Below, piece after piece: positions 7,549-13,319 of a DNA stretch of 14,468 nt; position 1 is the stretch's first letter, and each line of letters opens with the position of its first letter. The stretch spans positions 1-14,468 of the forward strand of contig JAJXTL010000067.1 of the NCBI GenBank assembly GCA_021783855.1. Direction: 5' to 3'. Origin of the DNA: Pseudomonadota bacterium (GTDB lineage Bacteria; Pseudomonadota; Gammaproteobacteria; Burkholderiales; Gallionellaceae). Below the pieces are notes generated by a model. The model had not been told where the DNA came from. It saw nothing but the letters and a program-made list of their open reading frames with translations, and searched no databases. A program made the position numbers and the translations under genes.

Positions 7549-8094
7549 GTGGATTTGCAGGAAACCTGTATTGAGTCCAGCGCAGTCTATGACGGTTGCC
7601 TGTTGCATGTGCGCCGGGACACTGTGCGTCTGCCCGACGGCGGGGTCAGCGTGCGCGAATACATCACGCATCCCGGTGCGGTTGCCGTGCTGGCATTGTT
7701 GGACAATGGCAAGCTGATCATGGAGCGTCAGTACCGCTATGGCCCGAGGCGTGAATTCTTCGAGATACCCGCAGGCAAGATCGATCATCAGGAAGACCCT
7801 CTGGTAACAGGGCAGCGCGAACTGCTCGAAGAGACCGGCTATGTTGCGAGTGAATGGATACACCTGACCACAACTTATCCGTGCATCGGCTATGGCGATG
7901 AACACATTGAGTATTACCTGGCGCGCGGGCTGACAAAACAGCAGCGCAAGCTGGATGATGGAGAATTTCTGGAAGTGTTTGAACTGTCGCTGGCTGATGC
8001 GATTGCATGGGTGCGCGAGGGCAGGATCAATGAAAGCAAAACCATCATAGGCATCTTCTGGCTGGAAAAATATCTGAAAGACTGGCAGGTTTGA
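7549..8094 (+). CDS. Nudix hydrolase, ADP-ribose pyrophosphatase type
   Basis: This 181-residue cytoplasmic enzyme is predicted to hydrolyse ADP-ribose or a similar nucleoside diphosphate sugar to AMP and a phosphosugar. The full Nudix box Gx5Ex7REUxEExGU is present at residues 76-98, with G76, E82, R90, E91, E94, E95 and G97. It is preceded by ERQYRYGPRREFFEIPAGKI, which is typical of the NudF/ADPRase subgroup. I choose the GTG at 7549 because GGGAG (7539-7543) lies 5 nt before it. A longer reading from the TTG at 7504 would run through the nuo terminator and has no ribosome binding site, so it is unlikely. Position behind nuoN recurs in betaproteobacteria as I recall. A role in recycling NAD breakdown products beside an NADH dehydrogenase is inference. 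Confidence 0.92.
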   Translation: MDLQETCIESSAVYDGCLLHVRRDTVRLPDGGVSVREYITHPGAVAVLALLDNGKLIMERQYRYGPRREFFEIPAGKIDHQEDPLVTGQRELLEETGYVASEWIHLTTTYPCIGYGDEHIEYYLARGLTKQQRKLDDGEFLEVFELSLADAIAWVREGRINESKTIIGIFWLEKYLKDWQV

Positions 8095-8099
8095 CTTTG

Positions 8100-8116
8100 T
8101 GCACCATTTTGGTGTA
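8100..8116 (+). promoter_or_regulatory. Probable NtrC binding site upstream of amtB
   Basis: TGCACCATTTTGGTGTA matches the NtrC enhancer dyad TGCACC-N5-GGTGCA at 11 of 12 positions, the only change being C to T in the right half. It lies 117 bp upstream of the amtB start and 6 bp after the Nudix stop. NtrC-activated amtB transcription under nitrogen limitation is well established in proteobacteria, so site and gene agree. Confidence 0.75.
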
Positions 8117-8140
8117 TTTTTCACGGTTGGGTGACTGACG

Positions 8141-8157
8141 CGCACCAAGATGGCGCG
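8141..8157 (+). promoter_or_regulatory. Second, weaker NtrC-like dyad upstream of amtB
   Basis: CGCACCAAGATGGCGCG matches TGCACC-N5-GGTGCA at 9 of 12 positions. Its centre is 41 bp from that of the site at 8100-8116, about four helical turns, placing both on the same face of the DNA. Tandem strong-plus-weak sites are the usual NtrC enhancer layout. Confidence 0.5.
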
Positions 8158-8170
8158 TTTTGTCTGACTA

Positions 8171-8184
8171 GGGAGCATGCAAGC
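8171..8184 (+). promoter_or_regulatory. Possible sigma-54 promoter of amtB (GG-N10-GC)
   Basis: GG at 8171-8172 and GC at 8183-8184 have the invariant -24/-12 spacing, and the element lies between the NtrC dyads and the amtB start. The flanking bases match the sigma-54 consensus poorly (no TGGCAC, no TTGC). The call rests mainly on context and on the NtrC site, which would need a sigma-54 promoter. Confidence 0.35.
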
Positions 8185-8232
8185 GCAGGTTTTCCCTGAA
8201 ACAGCGAGAAATATGCAGGATGGAAAGCGAGT

Positions 8233-9435
8233 ATGGAAAATTTAAAGACCAGTAATGATGTGTTGTTTATTTTGTTGGGCGCCATCATGGTGCTGGCCAT
8301 GCATGCGGGATTTGCATTTCTCGAACTGGGGACGGTGCGCAAGAAAAACCAGGTCAACGCGCTGGTCAAAATTCTGGCTGATTTCGCGGTTTCCACGCTG
8401 GCCTATTTTTTTATCGGCTATGTCATTGCCTACGGCGTGAACTTTTTCAATGGCGCCGAAGCGCTGACGCAAAAAAGCGGTTACGAGCTGGTCAAATTCT
8501 TCTTTTTACTGACCTTTGCGGCAGCTATTCCTGCCATCGTCTCGGGCGGTATCGCGGAGCGCGCAAGGTTTCATCCGCAGATGGCGGCGACCTTCATGCT
8601 GGTCGGTTTCATTTATCCGTTCTTCGAAGGCATCGCCTGGAACCACCGTTTCGGCATTCAGGACTGGCTGCATAGTAGTTTCGGTGCCGAGTTCCACGAT
8701 TTTGCAGGTTCCGTAGTGGTGCATGCGGTGGGTGGCTGGATAGGTCTGGCTGCCGTACTCCTGCTCGGTGCACGGCGCGGACGCTACAACAAGGAAGGAC
8801 AAATATCGGCGCATCCGCCCTCCAGCATCCCGTTTCTGGCGCTGGGGGCATGGATACTCACGGTGGGTTGGTTCGGCTTCAATGTGATGTCGGCGCAGAC
8901 GATCAGTAACATCAGCGGCTTGGTCGCGGTGAATTCGCTGATGGCGATGGTGGGCGGCACGCTCGTCGCCTTGTGGGCAGGCAAGAACGATCCCGGTTTC
9001 GTGCACAACGGCCCGCTGGCAGGACTGGTGGCAGTGTGTGCAGGGTCGGATTTGATGCACCCTATCGGCGCGCTGGTTGTGGGTGGCGTGGCAGGAGGGT
9101 TGTTTGTGGTGATGTTTACCTGGACGCAAAACCGCTGGAAAATCGATGATGTGCTCGGTGTGTGGCCGCTACACGGCCTGTGCGGCGCATGGGGCGGAAT
9201 CGCTGCGGGTATTTTCGGTCTCAAGGCGTTCGGCGGCATCGGCGGTGTGAGCCTTGTCTCGCAGATCATCGGTACCTTGCTGGGTATTACGATCGCTTTT
9301 GTCGGGGGTTATCTGGTGTACGGCTTGATCAAGAAAACCGTAGGCATACGCCTTGATGCGGAAGAAGAGTTTATCGGCGCGGATTTGAGCATACACAAGA
9401 TCAGTGCGACGGCGGAACGCGAATCGGGCTGGTAA
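8233..9435 (+). CDS. amtB: Ammonium channel AmtB
   Basis: This 400-residue protein of the Amt/Mep/Rh family conducts ammonium across the inner membrane. The pore residues are identifiable: D156 and H164 in FHDFAGSVVVHAVGG, and H314 in WPLHGLCGAWGG, each exactly four less than E. coli D160, H168 and H318. F95 in LLTFAAAIPAIVSGG aligns with the outer Phe gate, and AERARF follows. No cleavable signal peptide is seen; the protein begins directly at MENLKTSNDVLF, unlike E. coli AmtB. The C-terminal tail after the last helix (GIRLDAEEEFIGADLSIHKI) is the cytoplasmic region to which GlnK-type PII proteins dock in the family. No PII gene is adjacent. GGAAAG (8222-8227) is the ribosome binding site. 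Regulation by NtrC is suggested by the upstream dyads. Confidence 0.96.
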   Translation: MENLKTSNDVLFILLGAIMVLAMHAGFAFLELGTVRKKNQVNALVKILADFAVSTLAYFFIGYVIAYGVNFFNGAEALTQKSGYELVKFFFLLTFAAAIPAIVSGGIAERARFHPQMAATFMLVGFIYPFFEGIAWNHRFGIQDWLHSSFGAEFHDFAGSVVVHAVGGWIGLAAVLLLGARRGRYNKEGQISAHPPSSIPFLALGAWILTVGWFGFNVMSAQTISNISGLVAVNSLMAMVGGTLVALWAGKNDPGFVHNGPLAGLVAVCAGSDLMHPIGALVVGGVAGGLFVVMFTWTQNRWKIDDVLGVWPLHGLCGAWGGIAAGIFGLKAFGGIGGVSLVSQIIGTLLGITIAFVGGYLVYGLIKKTVGIRLDAEEEFIGADLSIHKISATAERESGW

Positions 9436-9458
9436 CACAGGACGTTTGTTTCGTGACG

Positions 9459-9514
9459 GTCTTGAACAGAACAGTCTTGAATGGCGAGAAAGTGCAAAAC
9501 AATAAAGTCTTGAA
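9459..9514 (+). repeat. Three copies of GTCTTGAA after amtB
   Basis: The 8-mer GTCTTGAA occurs at 9459-9466, 9474-9481 and 9507-9514, in a 107-bp gap between amtB and the convergent gene on the other strand. Two copies extend to GTCTTGAAC. The gap shows no convincing intrinsic terminator for amtB. Function unknown; the copies may be chance or a decayed small repeat. Confidence 0.4.
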
Positions 9515-9542
9515 CGAGATTGTTTATGGATTGAGTTTAAAT

Positions 9543-9887
9543 TTATAACGGCGACCAGGGCTTGAAAGTTTGGCACGCATTGACAATTCGTCGCACGGTC
9601 GCTCGGTCAAACTCATTGTCACGTTGGGAATCATGTGTCCCACTGTTGAGGGAACCCCATTCAATCGACCCACCGTTAATCCCTAAAAGATCATCAAGCG
9701 CAGCCAATACCGAGGGCATCGCTGGGTACGGATTCGGCACACGCGCCAAAGCTCCACGCAACTTCATGCACTTGTTGTTGAGTTCCCACTTCGCTCTGGG
9801 CCCACCGAGCTTGAGCTCCAGTCGGGCGTCCCCGCGCCTAGCAACGCCAAGGCCAGAACGAATGCGGAAAAGTTTCAGTTGTTTCAT
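9543..9887 (-). CDS. Unrecognised 114-residue protein
   Basis: I do not recognise this protein. The start is the ATG at 9887 (MKQLKLFRIRSG), supported by a GGAG at 9898-9895 with a 7-nt spacer; the TTG two codons earlier is less likely. The N-terminal half is strongly basic (RIRSGLGVARRGDARLELKLGG), with a Pro-rich turn NPYPAMP at about residues 53-59. It then has a predicted helix (SVLAALDDLLGI) and a polar stretch near SGTHDSQRDNEFDRATVRRI. There is no signal peptide or membrane segment, so it is probably cytoplasmic. It lies 44 bp after the small membrane protein gene on the same strand and could share a transcript with it and the peroxiredoxin. An ORF of similar length on the + strand (9562-9939) begins with TTG and has a Ser/Arg/Pro-rich, shadow-like composition. 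Confidence 0.6.
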   Translation of the reverse strand: MKQLKLFRIRSGLGVARRGDARLELKLGGPRAKWELNNKCMKLRGALARVPNPYPAMPSVLAALDDLLGINGGSIEWGSLNSGTHDSQRDNEFDRATVRRIVNACQTFKPWSPL

Positions 9888-9931
9888 GAACAAGCTCCAC
9901 TTTATCGGTCGTGAACGCCGTGGGAATTTCT

Positions 9932-10090
9932 TTACTTGAGGTTGTCGGGGAAAGTTTTCTTAGTTTTCTTATTGGGGCCAAATCCAGGCCGCTTGGTCAA
10001 AAATACAATGGCCGCAACAACCAACAAGATAGGAATCAGCCACATCAATATTATGACCAAGCCACTATCAAACATTCCTGAACTATACAT
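9932..10090 (-). CDS. Small single-pass membrane protein, 52 residues
   Basis: This short gene is not obvious in length-filtered ORF lists. It starts at the ATG at 10090 (MYSSGMFDSG), 6 nt after a strong AAAGGA (10102-10097). An in-frame ATG at 10096 touches the Shine-Dalgarno and is unlikely to be used. Residues 11-31 form one hydrophobic helix containing WLIPILLVVAAIVF. The tail is strongly basic and Lys-rich (K33, R34, K41, K42, K44, K45), ending FPDNLK. By the positive-inside rule the tail is cytoplasmic. Size and layout resemble small accessory subunits such as CcoQ or other single-helix regulators, but no oxidase genes are present and I see no family motif. It lies between the peroxiredoxin gene and the 114-residue gene, all on the minus strand. 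Confidence 0.65.
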   Translation of the reverse strand: MYSSGMFDSGLVIILMWLIPILLVVAAIVFLTKRPGFGPNKKTKKTFPDNLK

Positions 10091-10152
10091 AGCCATTCCT
10101 TTATTAGTAAATACTACAGATCATTAGCTTCAGTTATTCAACTCCAAAACCA

Positions 10153-10181
10153 GGGCGTCGTAAACACGTTTAAATACGCCC
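10153..10181 (-). terminator. Hairpin downstream of the peroxiredoxin gene, weak terminator candidate
   Basis: GGGCGT (10153-10158) pairs with ACGCCC (10176-10181), and TAAAC (10161-10165) with GTTTA (10168-10172) inside it, giving a stem with an internal loop. On the minus strand it is followed by TGGTTTTGG, which is only moderately T-rich. It could attenuate transcription into the two small genes rather than stop it. Confidence 0.3.
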
Positions 10182-10222
10182 ATACCTTTTAATTCGTGTT
10201 GGCTTTGACTCTGATCACCTTT

Positions 10223-10879
10223 CTACTTTTTCGGGGCTTTCGTAAATCGCAAATAAGGCAGCTTAATATTGATATTCCCGAACTTTTCTTTAGCCTGCTC
10301 ATCGTTCAGACTTAGTCCCACAATCACGTCCTGACCGGGAACCCAGTTAGCGGGTGTTGCGATTGGTGCTCCGTCAGTGATCTGGATAGCATCCAAGGCA
10401 CGTAAAATCTCAGCGAAGTTGCGACCTACAGACATCGGATATGACATGGTTAGGCGAACCTTTTTGTCAGGACCGATGATAAACACAGTCCGCACAGTAG
10501 CGGTGTTGGCAGGCGTACGATTCTCGGCTAGATAGACACCAGCTGGCAGCATGTCATACAGTTTGGATACATATAAAGAAGTGTCGTCGATAATCGGAAA
10601 GTCTGCAGGAGCGCCAGCAAAGGCTTCGATATCGTGCTTCCATTTTATGTGCTCTTCAACGTTGTCCACGGATACGCCCATGACCTTGGTATTGCGTTTG
10701 GCAAATTCAGGCACAAGCTGAGCAACTGCACCAAATTCGGTGGTACACACAGGTGTAAAATCTTTTGGATGTGAAAACAGGATGGCATAGCTATCACCGA
10801 TCCAATCGTGAAGTTTGATCTTGCCGGCTGTGGAATTCACAGTGAAGTCTGGAGCGATATCGTCGATACGAATAGACAT
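10223..10879 (-). CDS. 1-Cys peroxiredoxin (Prx6 family)
   Basis: This 218-residue thiol peroxidase is predicted to reduce hydrogen peroxide and organic hydroperoxides in the cytoplasm. The PxxxTxxC active-site motif is P38-K-D-F-T42-P-V-C45, within SHPKDFTPVCTTEFG. C45 is the only cysteine in the protein, so it is a true 1-Cys enzyme that needs an external reductant (thioredoxin, glutathione or ascorbate in the family). The C-terminal extension (residues about 165-218, ATPANWVPGQDVIV and onward) is typical of the Prx6/LsfA group and covers the active site in known structures. No signal peptide is present. The ribosome binding site is weak (AAGAA-like). The gene diverges from the alcohol dehydrogenase across a 700-bp region with several inverted repeats. 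Two small unknown genes lie downstream on the same strand. Confidence 0.95.
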   Translation of the reverse strand: MSIRIDDIAPDFTVNSTAGKIKLHDWIGDSYAILFSHPKDFTPVCTTEFGAVAQLVPEFAKRNTKVMGVSVDNVEEHIKWKHDIEAFAGAPADFPIIDDTSLYVSKLYDMLPAGVYLAENRTPANTATVRTVFIIGPDKKVRLTMSYPMSVGRNFAEILRALDAIQITDGAPIATPANWVPGQDVIVGLSLNDEQAKEKFGNINIKLPYLRFTKAPKK

Positions 10880-10946
10880 GATTGTTTTTCTTAGTTGTTG
10901 TTCAGTTAACTTTGCAAGCCACCGATTGGTAAATCATCCATTTGCC

Positions 10947-10962
10947 ATAAGAAAATTCTTAT
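10947..10962. promoter_or_regulatory. 16-bp palindrome upstream of the peroxiredoxin gene
   Basis: ATAAGAAAATTCTTAT has perfect 7-bp arms around AA and lies 68 bp upstream of the peroxiredoxin start. Its AT-rich dyad form suits a dimeric repressor or activator, but it does not match a consensus I can name with confidence. Confidence 0.4.
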
Positions 10963-11005
10963 TCACCGTGAGCTGCCACAATACGTTGCAAAGCCATAGC
11001 AGTTC

Positions 11006-11021
11006 TGTGCGGTGACGCACA
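11006..11021. other. Small hairpin with GNRA-type loop
   Basis: TGTGCG (11006-11011) and CGCACA (11016-11021) form a perfect 6-bp stem closing GTGA, a GNRA tetraloop if transcribed rightward. Transcribed leftward it would lie in the peroxiredoxin leader with the loop TCAC. It may be structural RNA or a protein site, or chance. Confidence 0.3.
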
Positions 11022-11114
11022 CGGCAAGAAATTAGGTACGAGAAGTGGATACCCGCTGTTGAAACCAAGCCAGCTAAACAACGGATCGAATTTTAATCAA
11101 CGTAACATAACCCC

Positions 11115-11157
11115 TTGATTATATTAGCATCGTCCAAAATATTCCTAGTATAATCAA
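11115..11157. promoter_or_regulatory. Symmetric inverted repeat carrying two diverging -10 boxes
   Basis: TTGATTATATTAG (11115-11127) is inverted as CTAGTATAATCAA (11145-11157) with one mismatch in 13 and a 17-bp centre. Each arm contains TATAAT reading outward: 11149-11154 on + and 11123-11118 on minus. No good -35 box lies at the normal distance on either strand, so an activator bound between them may be needed. Leftward transcription would reach the peroxiredoxin (leader of about 230 nt), rightward the dehydrogenase (leader of about 420 nt). The assignment is inference. Confidence 0.5.
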
Positions 11158-11315
11158 TGACTTAGAAAAACAGAATAATTGGATTTTGACATGAGTAAAC
11201 GCCCCAAATAGTTTACAGCCATCACCGTCAGAGCGATGCCGCCAGCAGGTAATGGCTGGAGGTCATGATTGCTCCTATGACTGTTTGAACGGACCGGTCT
11301 GATGAGGGTGCACGG

Positions 11316-11507
11316 ATGGTGCGCCACGCTTTCGATCACATGGCTGCTGCTCAGGTCATGTTGACACATAGTTGGCTGTCGATCACGTTTTTCGCATTAC
11401 GTACGCCAGCACACATACAACATTTTGTATGCAATGGACAATGTTCACGACGAATCAAATTTGTCGCTGCAGTTTTTGCCGAAATGCACGACCTCTTTAA
11501 ATTTTGA
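11316..11507 (+). CDS. Possible small ORF upstream of the dehydrogenase, 63 residues
   Basis: This is a weak candidate. The ATG at 11316 has GAGGG (11304-11308) at a 7-nt spacing, and the ORF ends 71 bp before the dehydrogenase start on the same strand. The predicted product (MVRHAFDHMAAAQVM to AEMHDLFKF) has a modest hydrophobic stretch but no motif I recognise. It also spans a perfect palindrome at 11414-11431, which argues that this DNA may be regulatory instead. It may be a decayed gene fragment, a leader ORF or chance. Confidence 0.22.
   Translation: MVRHAFDHMAAAQVMLTHSWLSITFFALRTPAHIQHFVCNGQCSRRIKFVAAVFAEMHDLFKF
11414..11431. promoter_or_regulatory. 18-bp perfect dyad upstream of the dehydrogenase
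   Basis: CATACAACATTTTGTATG has 7-bp perfect arms around CATT. It lies 148 bp upstream of the dehydrogenase start. The form fits an operator for a dimeric regulator; no named consensus matched. Confidence 0.4.
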
Positions 11508-11528
11508 CCATGGAGATAAAAATGGAAC

Positions 11529-11543
11529 ACACCTTATAGGTGT
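11529..11543. promoter_or_regulatory. 15-bp dyad just upstream of the dehydrogenase
   Basis: ACACCTTATAGGTGT has 6-bp perfect arms around TAT, 35 bp before the dehydrogenase start and 21 bp before its Shine-Dalgarno. It could be an operator overlapping the transcription start, or a short leader hairpin. Confidence 0.4.
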
Positions 11544-11578
11544 CAACGAAAAACTTCTATTAATAAAGGAGAATCCTC

Positions 11579-12718
11579 ATGAAAGCAGTCGTTTATAAAG
11601 GTCCTCGCGACGTAGTCGTCAAAAATGTCCCGGATGCCAAGATTGAAAAAGCAACCGATGTGCTTGTGAAAATCACGACCACAAACATTTGCGGATCTGA
11701 TCTGCATATGTATGAAGGCCGGACTGATATGGAGGCCGGCCGAATATTCGGGCATGAGAATCTTGGAACGGTCATCGAGATCGGCAGCGCGGTTGACCGC
11801 GTCAAACTGGGAGATCGGGTCTGCATGCCATTCAATATTTCTTGTGGTTTTTGTGAAAATTGCGAGCGTGGGCTCACAGGGTTCTGTCTCATCGCCAACC
11901 CCGGCAACGCGGGCGCAGCGTATGGCTTCGCAGGCATGGGGCCATACAGTGGTGGACAGGCAGAGCTATTACGTGTGCCCTATGCCGACTTCAACTGTCT
12001 GGTGCTCCCGCCCGATGCTGAGGAAAATGAAAATGATTACGTTATGTTATCCGATATCTTTCCGACGGGATATCACGCCACCGAGCTCGCAGGCGTGCAA
12101 GCAGGCGATTCGGTTGTCATTTACGGCGCTGGGCCGGTCGGTCTTATGGCGGCGTACTCATCGATCATCAAAGGGGCCAGCAAGGTCATGGTCGTGGACA
12201 TGCACAAGGACCGACTGGCATTGGCAGAAAAAATAGGTGCTATTGCGGTCGATGACTCGGATGGATCTGGTGTGGAACAGGTCATGGCGCTGACCGCCGG
12301 CCAAGGAGCGGATCGGGGCTGCGAATGCGTGGGCTATCAATGCTGTGACCACAAAGGGCATGAGGTGCCGAACCTGACGATGAACAATCTAGTGAAAACC
12401 GTGCGCCCGACTGGCGGTATCGGGGTGGTGGGGGTTTTCGTACCGGAAGACCCTCACGCCAAAGATAAATTGGCCAAGCATGGTCAGATTGCGTTCGACT
12501 TTGGCCAGTTTTGGAGCAAGGGCCAGCACATCGGGACTGGCCAGGCCAATGTAAAAGCATACAACCGCAAGTTGTGTAAGCTGATCGCAGCGGGAAAAGC
12601 TAAACCGTCCTTCATCATCTCGCACGAACTGCCACTCGACCGGGCGGCCGAAGCATACAAAAACTTTGATGCACGCAAGGAGGGGTGGACCAAGGTCATT
12701 CTTAAACCGGGGCAGTGA
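11579..12718 (+). CDS. Zinc alcohol dehydrogenase, glutathione-independent formaldehyde dehydrogenase type
   Basis: This 379-residue member of the zinc-dependent MDR superfamily probably oxidises formaldehyde or a related aldehyde/alcohol with NAD. Catalytic zinc ligands are C38 (NICGSDLHMYEGR), H59-E60 (GHENLG) and probably D159 (MLSDIFPTGYHA), where FdhA-type enzymes have Asp. The structural zinc loop is complete: C89, C92, C95 and C103. The Rossmann motif GAGPVG is at 183-188, and D207 (VVDMHKDRLALA) at the end of the second strand favours NAD over NADP. The GYQCCDHKGHEVPNL segment is characteristic of the FdhA branch. At 379 residues it is slightly shorter than Pseudomonas FdhA (398). AAAGGAG (11565-11571) with a 7-nt spacer is an excellent ribosome binding site. 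It stands alone, divergent from the peroxiredoxin. Exact substrate is uncertain. Confidence 0.9.
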   Translation: MKAVVYKGPRDVVVKNVPDAKIEKATDVLVKITTTNICGSDLHMYEGRTDMEAGRIFGHENLGTVIEIGSAVDRVKLGDRVCMPFNISCGFCENCERGLTGFCLIANPGNAGAAYGFAGMGPYSGGQAELLRVPYADFNCLVLPPDAEENENDYVMLSDIFPTGYHATELAGVQAGDSVVIYGAGPVGLMAAYSSIIKGASKVMVVDMHKDRLALAEKIGAIAVDDSDGSGVEQVMALTAGQGADRGCECVGYQCCDHKGHEVPNLTMNNLVKTVRPTGGIGVVGVFVPEDPHAKDKLAKHGQIAFDFGQFWSKGQHIGTGQANVKAYNRKLCKLIAAGKAKPSFIISHELPLDRAAEAYKNFDARKEGWTKVILKPGQ

Positions 12719-12769
12719 TACCAAAATAATGAGCTTATGATCCGGTCTTCGTTGTGGGTGACGGACTAA

Positions 12770-12795
12770 GCGGGGGTGGAATTTCCAGCCCCTGC
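12770..12795 (+). terminator. GC-rich hairpin after the dehydrogenase, no T-tract
   Basis: GCGGGGG (12770-12776) and TGG pair with CCA and GCCCCTGC (12785-12795), with one G-G mismatch and one bulge. It lies 52 bp after the dehydrogenase stop. There is no T-run behind it, so it may limit 3' decay or act with Rho rather than as an intrinsic terminator. Confidence 0.35.
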
Positions 12796-13246
12796 ACCTC
12801 AATCGGCACGTTAGCGACCATTCAACCCCAGTCTATTGACGCCGATCAAATTTGACACATGTGCAGGGAGATCGTTGACTGCTGAATATCTCATTTCGAT
12901 AAAGTCGAAGGGCTGCAACGTCTCGATTTCTGCTATTCGCGAAGGTCAGCTATCCGGCATCCAATTTTTTGATCGGAACTTAAATTTTCGCTGCCCGGAA
13001 GCAGACCATCATGAAGTTCTGTTCCCGACCCATTCCAGTCAGCCCGTCTTGCTAACTCGTTGCCGGAAAGCTGCCACTTGCGAAGCACAAATTTTGGCAC
13101 ATAGTTCAATATCAACTAAATTCCGAAATCTAACAGTATAGTGTTGCCGTTTGCCATGATTTGTAACATTTCTATTGAAATCATCTCTTGGTTTATTGGC
13201 GAGCGAGATGTCAGACTCTTGAAGCTATTTTGATAACGGCTCCAAG

Positions 13247-13276
13247 ATCACATCCAGTCGAGGGACTAGATGTGAT
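13247..13276 (+). promoter_or_regulatory. Stable leader hairpin upstream of the sensor gene
   Basis: ATCACATC (13247-13254) pairs perfectly with GATGTGAT (13269-13276). Inside, AGTC (13256-13259) pairs with GACT (13264-13267) across one C/A mismatch, leaving the 4-nt loop GAGG. This gives 12 bp in 30 nt. The loop is Shine-Dalgarno-like and a GTG at 13272 sits in the stem, in frame with the sensor gene. No T-tract follows, so it is not an intrinsic terminator; a translational control element is possible. Confidence 0.5.
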
Positions 13277-13319
13277 ACTCAAGAGTGTCGTGACTGTACC
13301 TCGCAGACGAAAGAGACTA

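Larger units (their letters stand above)
12719..13319. other. 600-bp region without a convincing gene
   Basis: No ORF here has a proper start, ribosome binding site and protein-like composition. The best + frame (12836-13141) opens with TTG and gives a Cys/Ser-rich product with no motif; the minus frame over 12933-13115 is equally poor. Visible structure is limited to the hairpin at 12770-12795, an 8-bp palindrome CACATGTG at 12856-12863, and the strong hairpin at 13247-13276. The middle may be the remnant of a lost gene or an intergenic repeat; sequence alone does not decide. Confidence 0.5.

Noticed and set aside
8151..8166. Sigma-54 promoter using TGGCGCG at 8151-8157
   Set aside because: The -24 half is good, but the -12 position reads CT instead of GC, so the essential element is absent.
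9562..9939. 125-codon + strand ORF opposite the small minus-strand genes
   Set aside because: It starts with TTG without a clear ribosome binding site, has a Ser/Arg/Pro-rich shadow-like product, and overlaps two better-supported genes.
10130..10183. 17-residue minus-strand ORF (MGVFKRVYDALVLELNN) between the peroxiredoxin and the small membrane gene
   Set aside because: The AAGG lies only one base before the ATG, and the ORF overlaps the terminator-like hairpin; it is too short to support on this evidence.
11186..11214. Promoter with a perfect TTGACA at 11186-11191 on the + strand
   Set aside because: At 15-18 bp spacing only poor -10 hexamers are found (best TAGTTT at 11209); another TTGACA at 11361 also lacks a -10.
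11299..11345. Hammerhead-like core: CTGATGA followed by a 7-bp stem GGTGCAC/GTGCGCC
   Set aside because: The required GAAA after stem II is missing (ACGCTTTCG instead), and no third stem or cleavage triplet can be placed.
12836..13141. 101-codon + strand ORF after the dehydrogenase
   Set aside because: It starts with TTG, has no ribosome binding site, and shows no domain, membrane segment or protein-like pattern.
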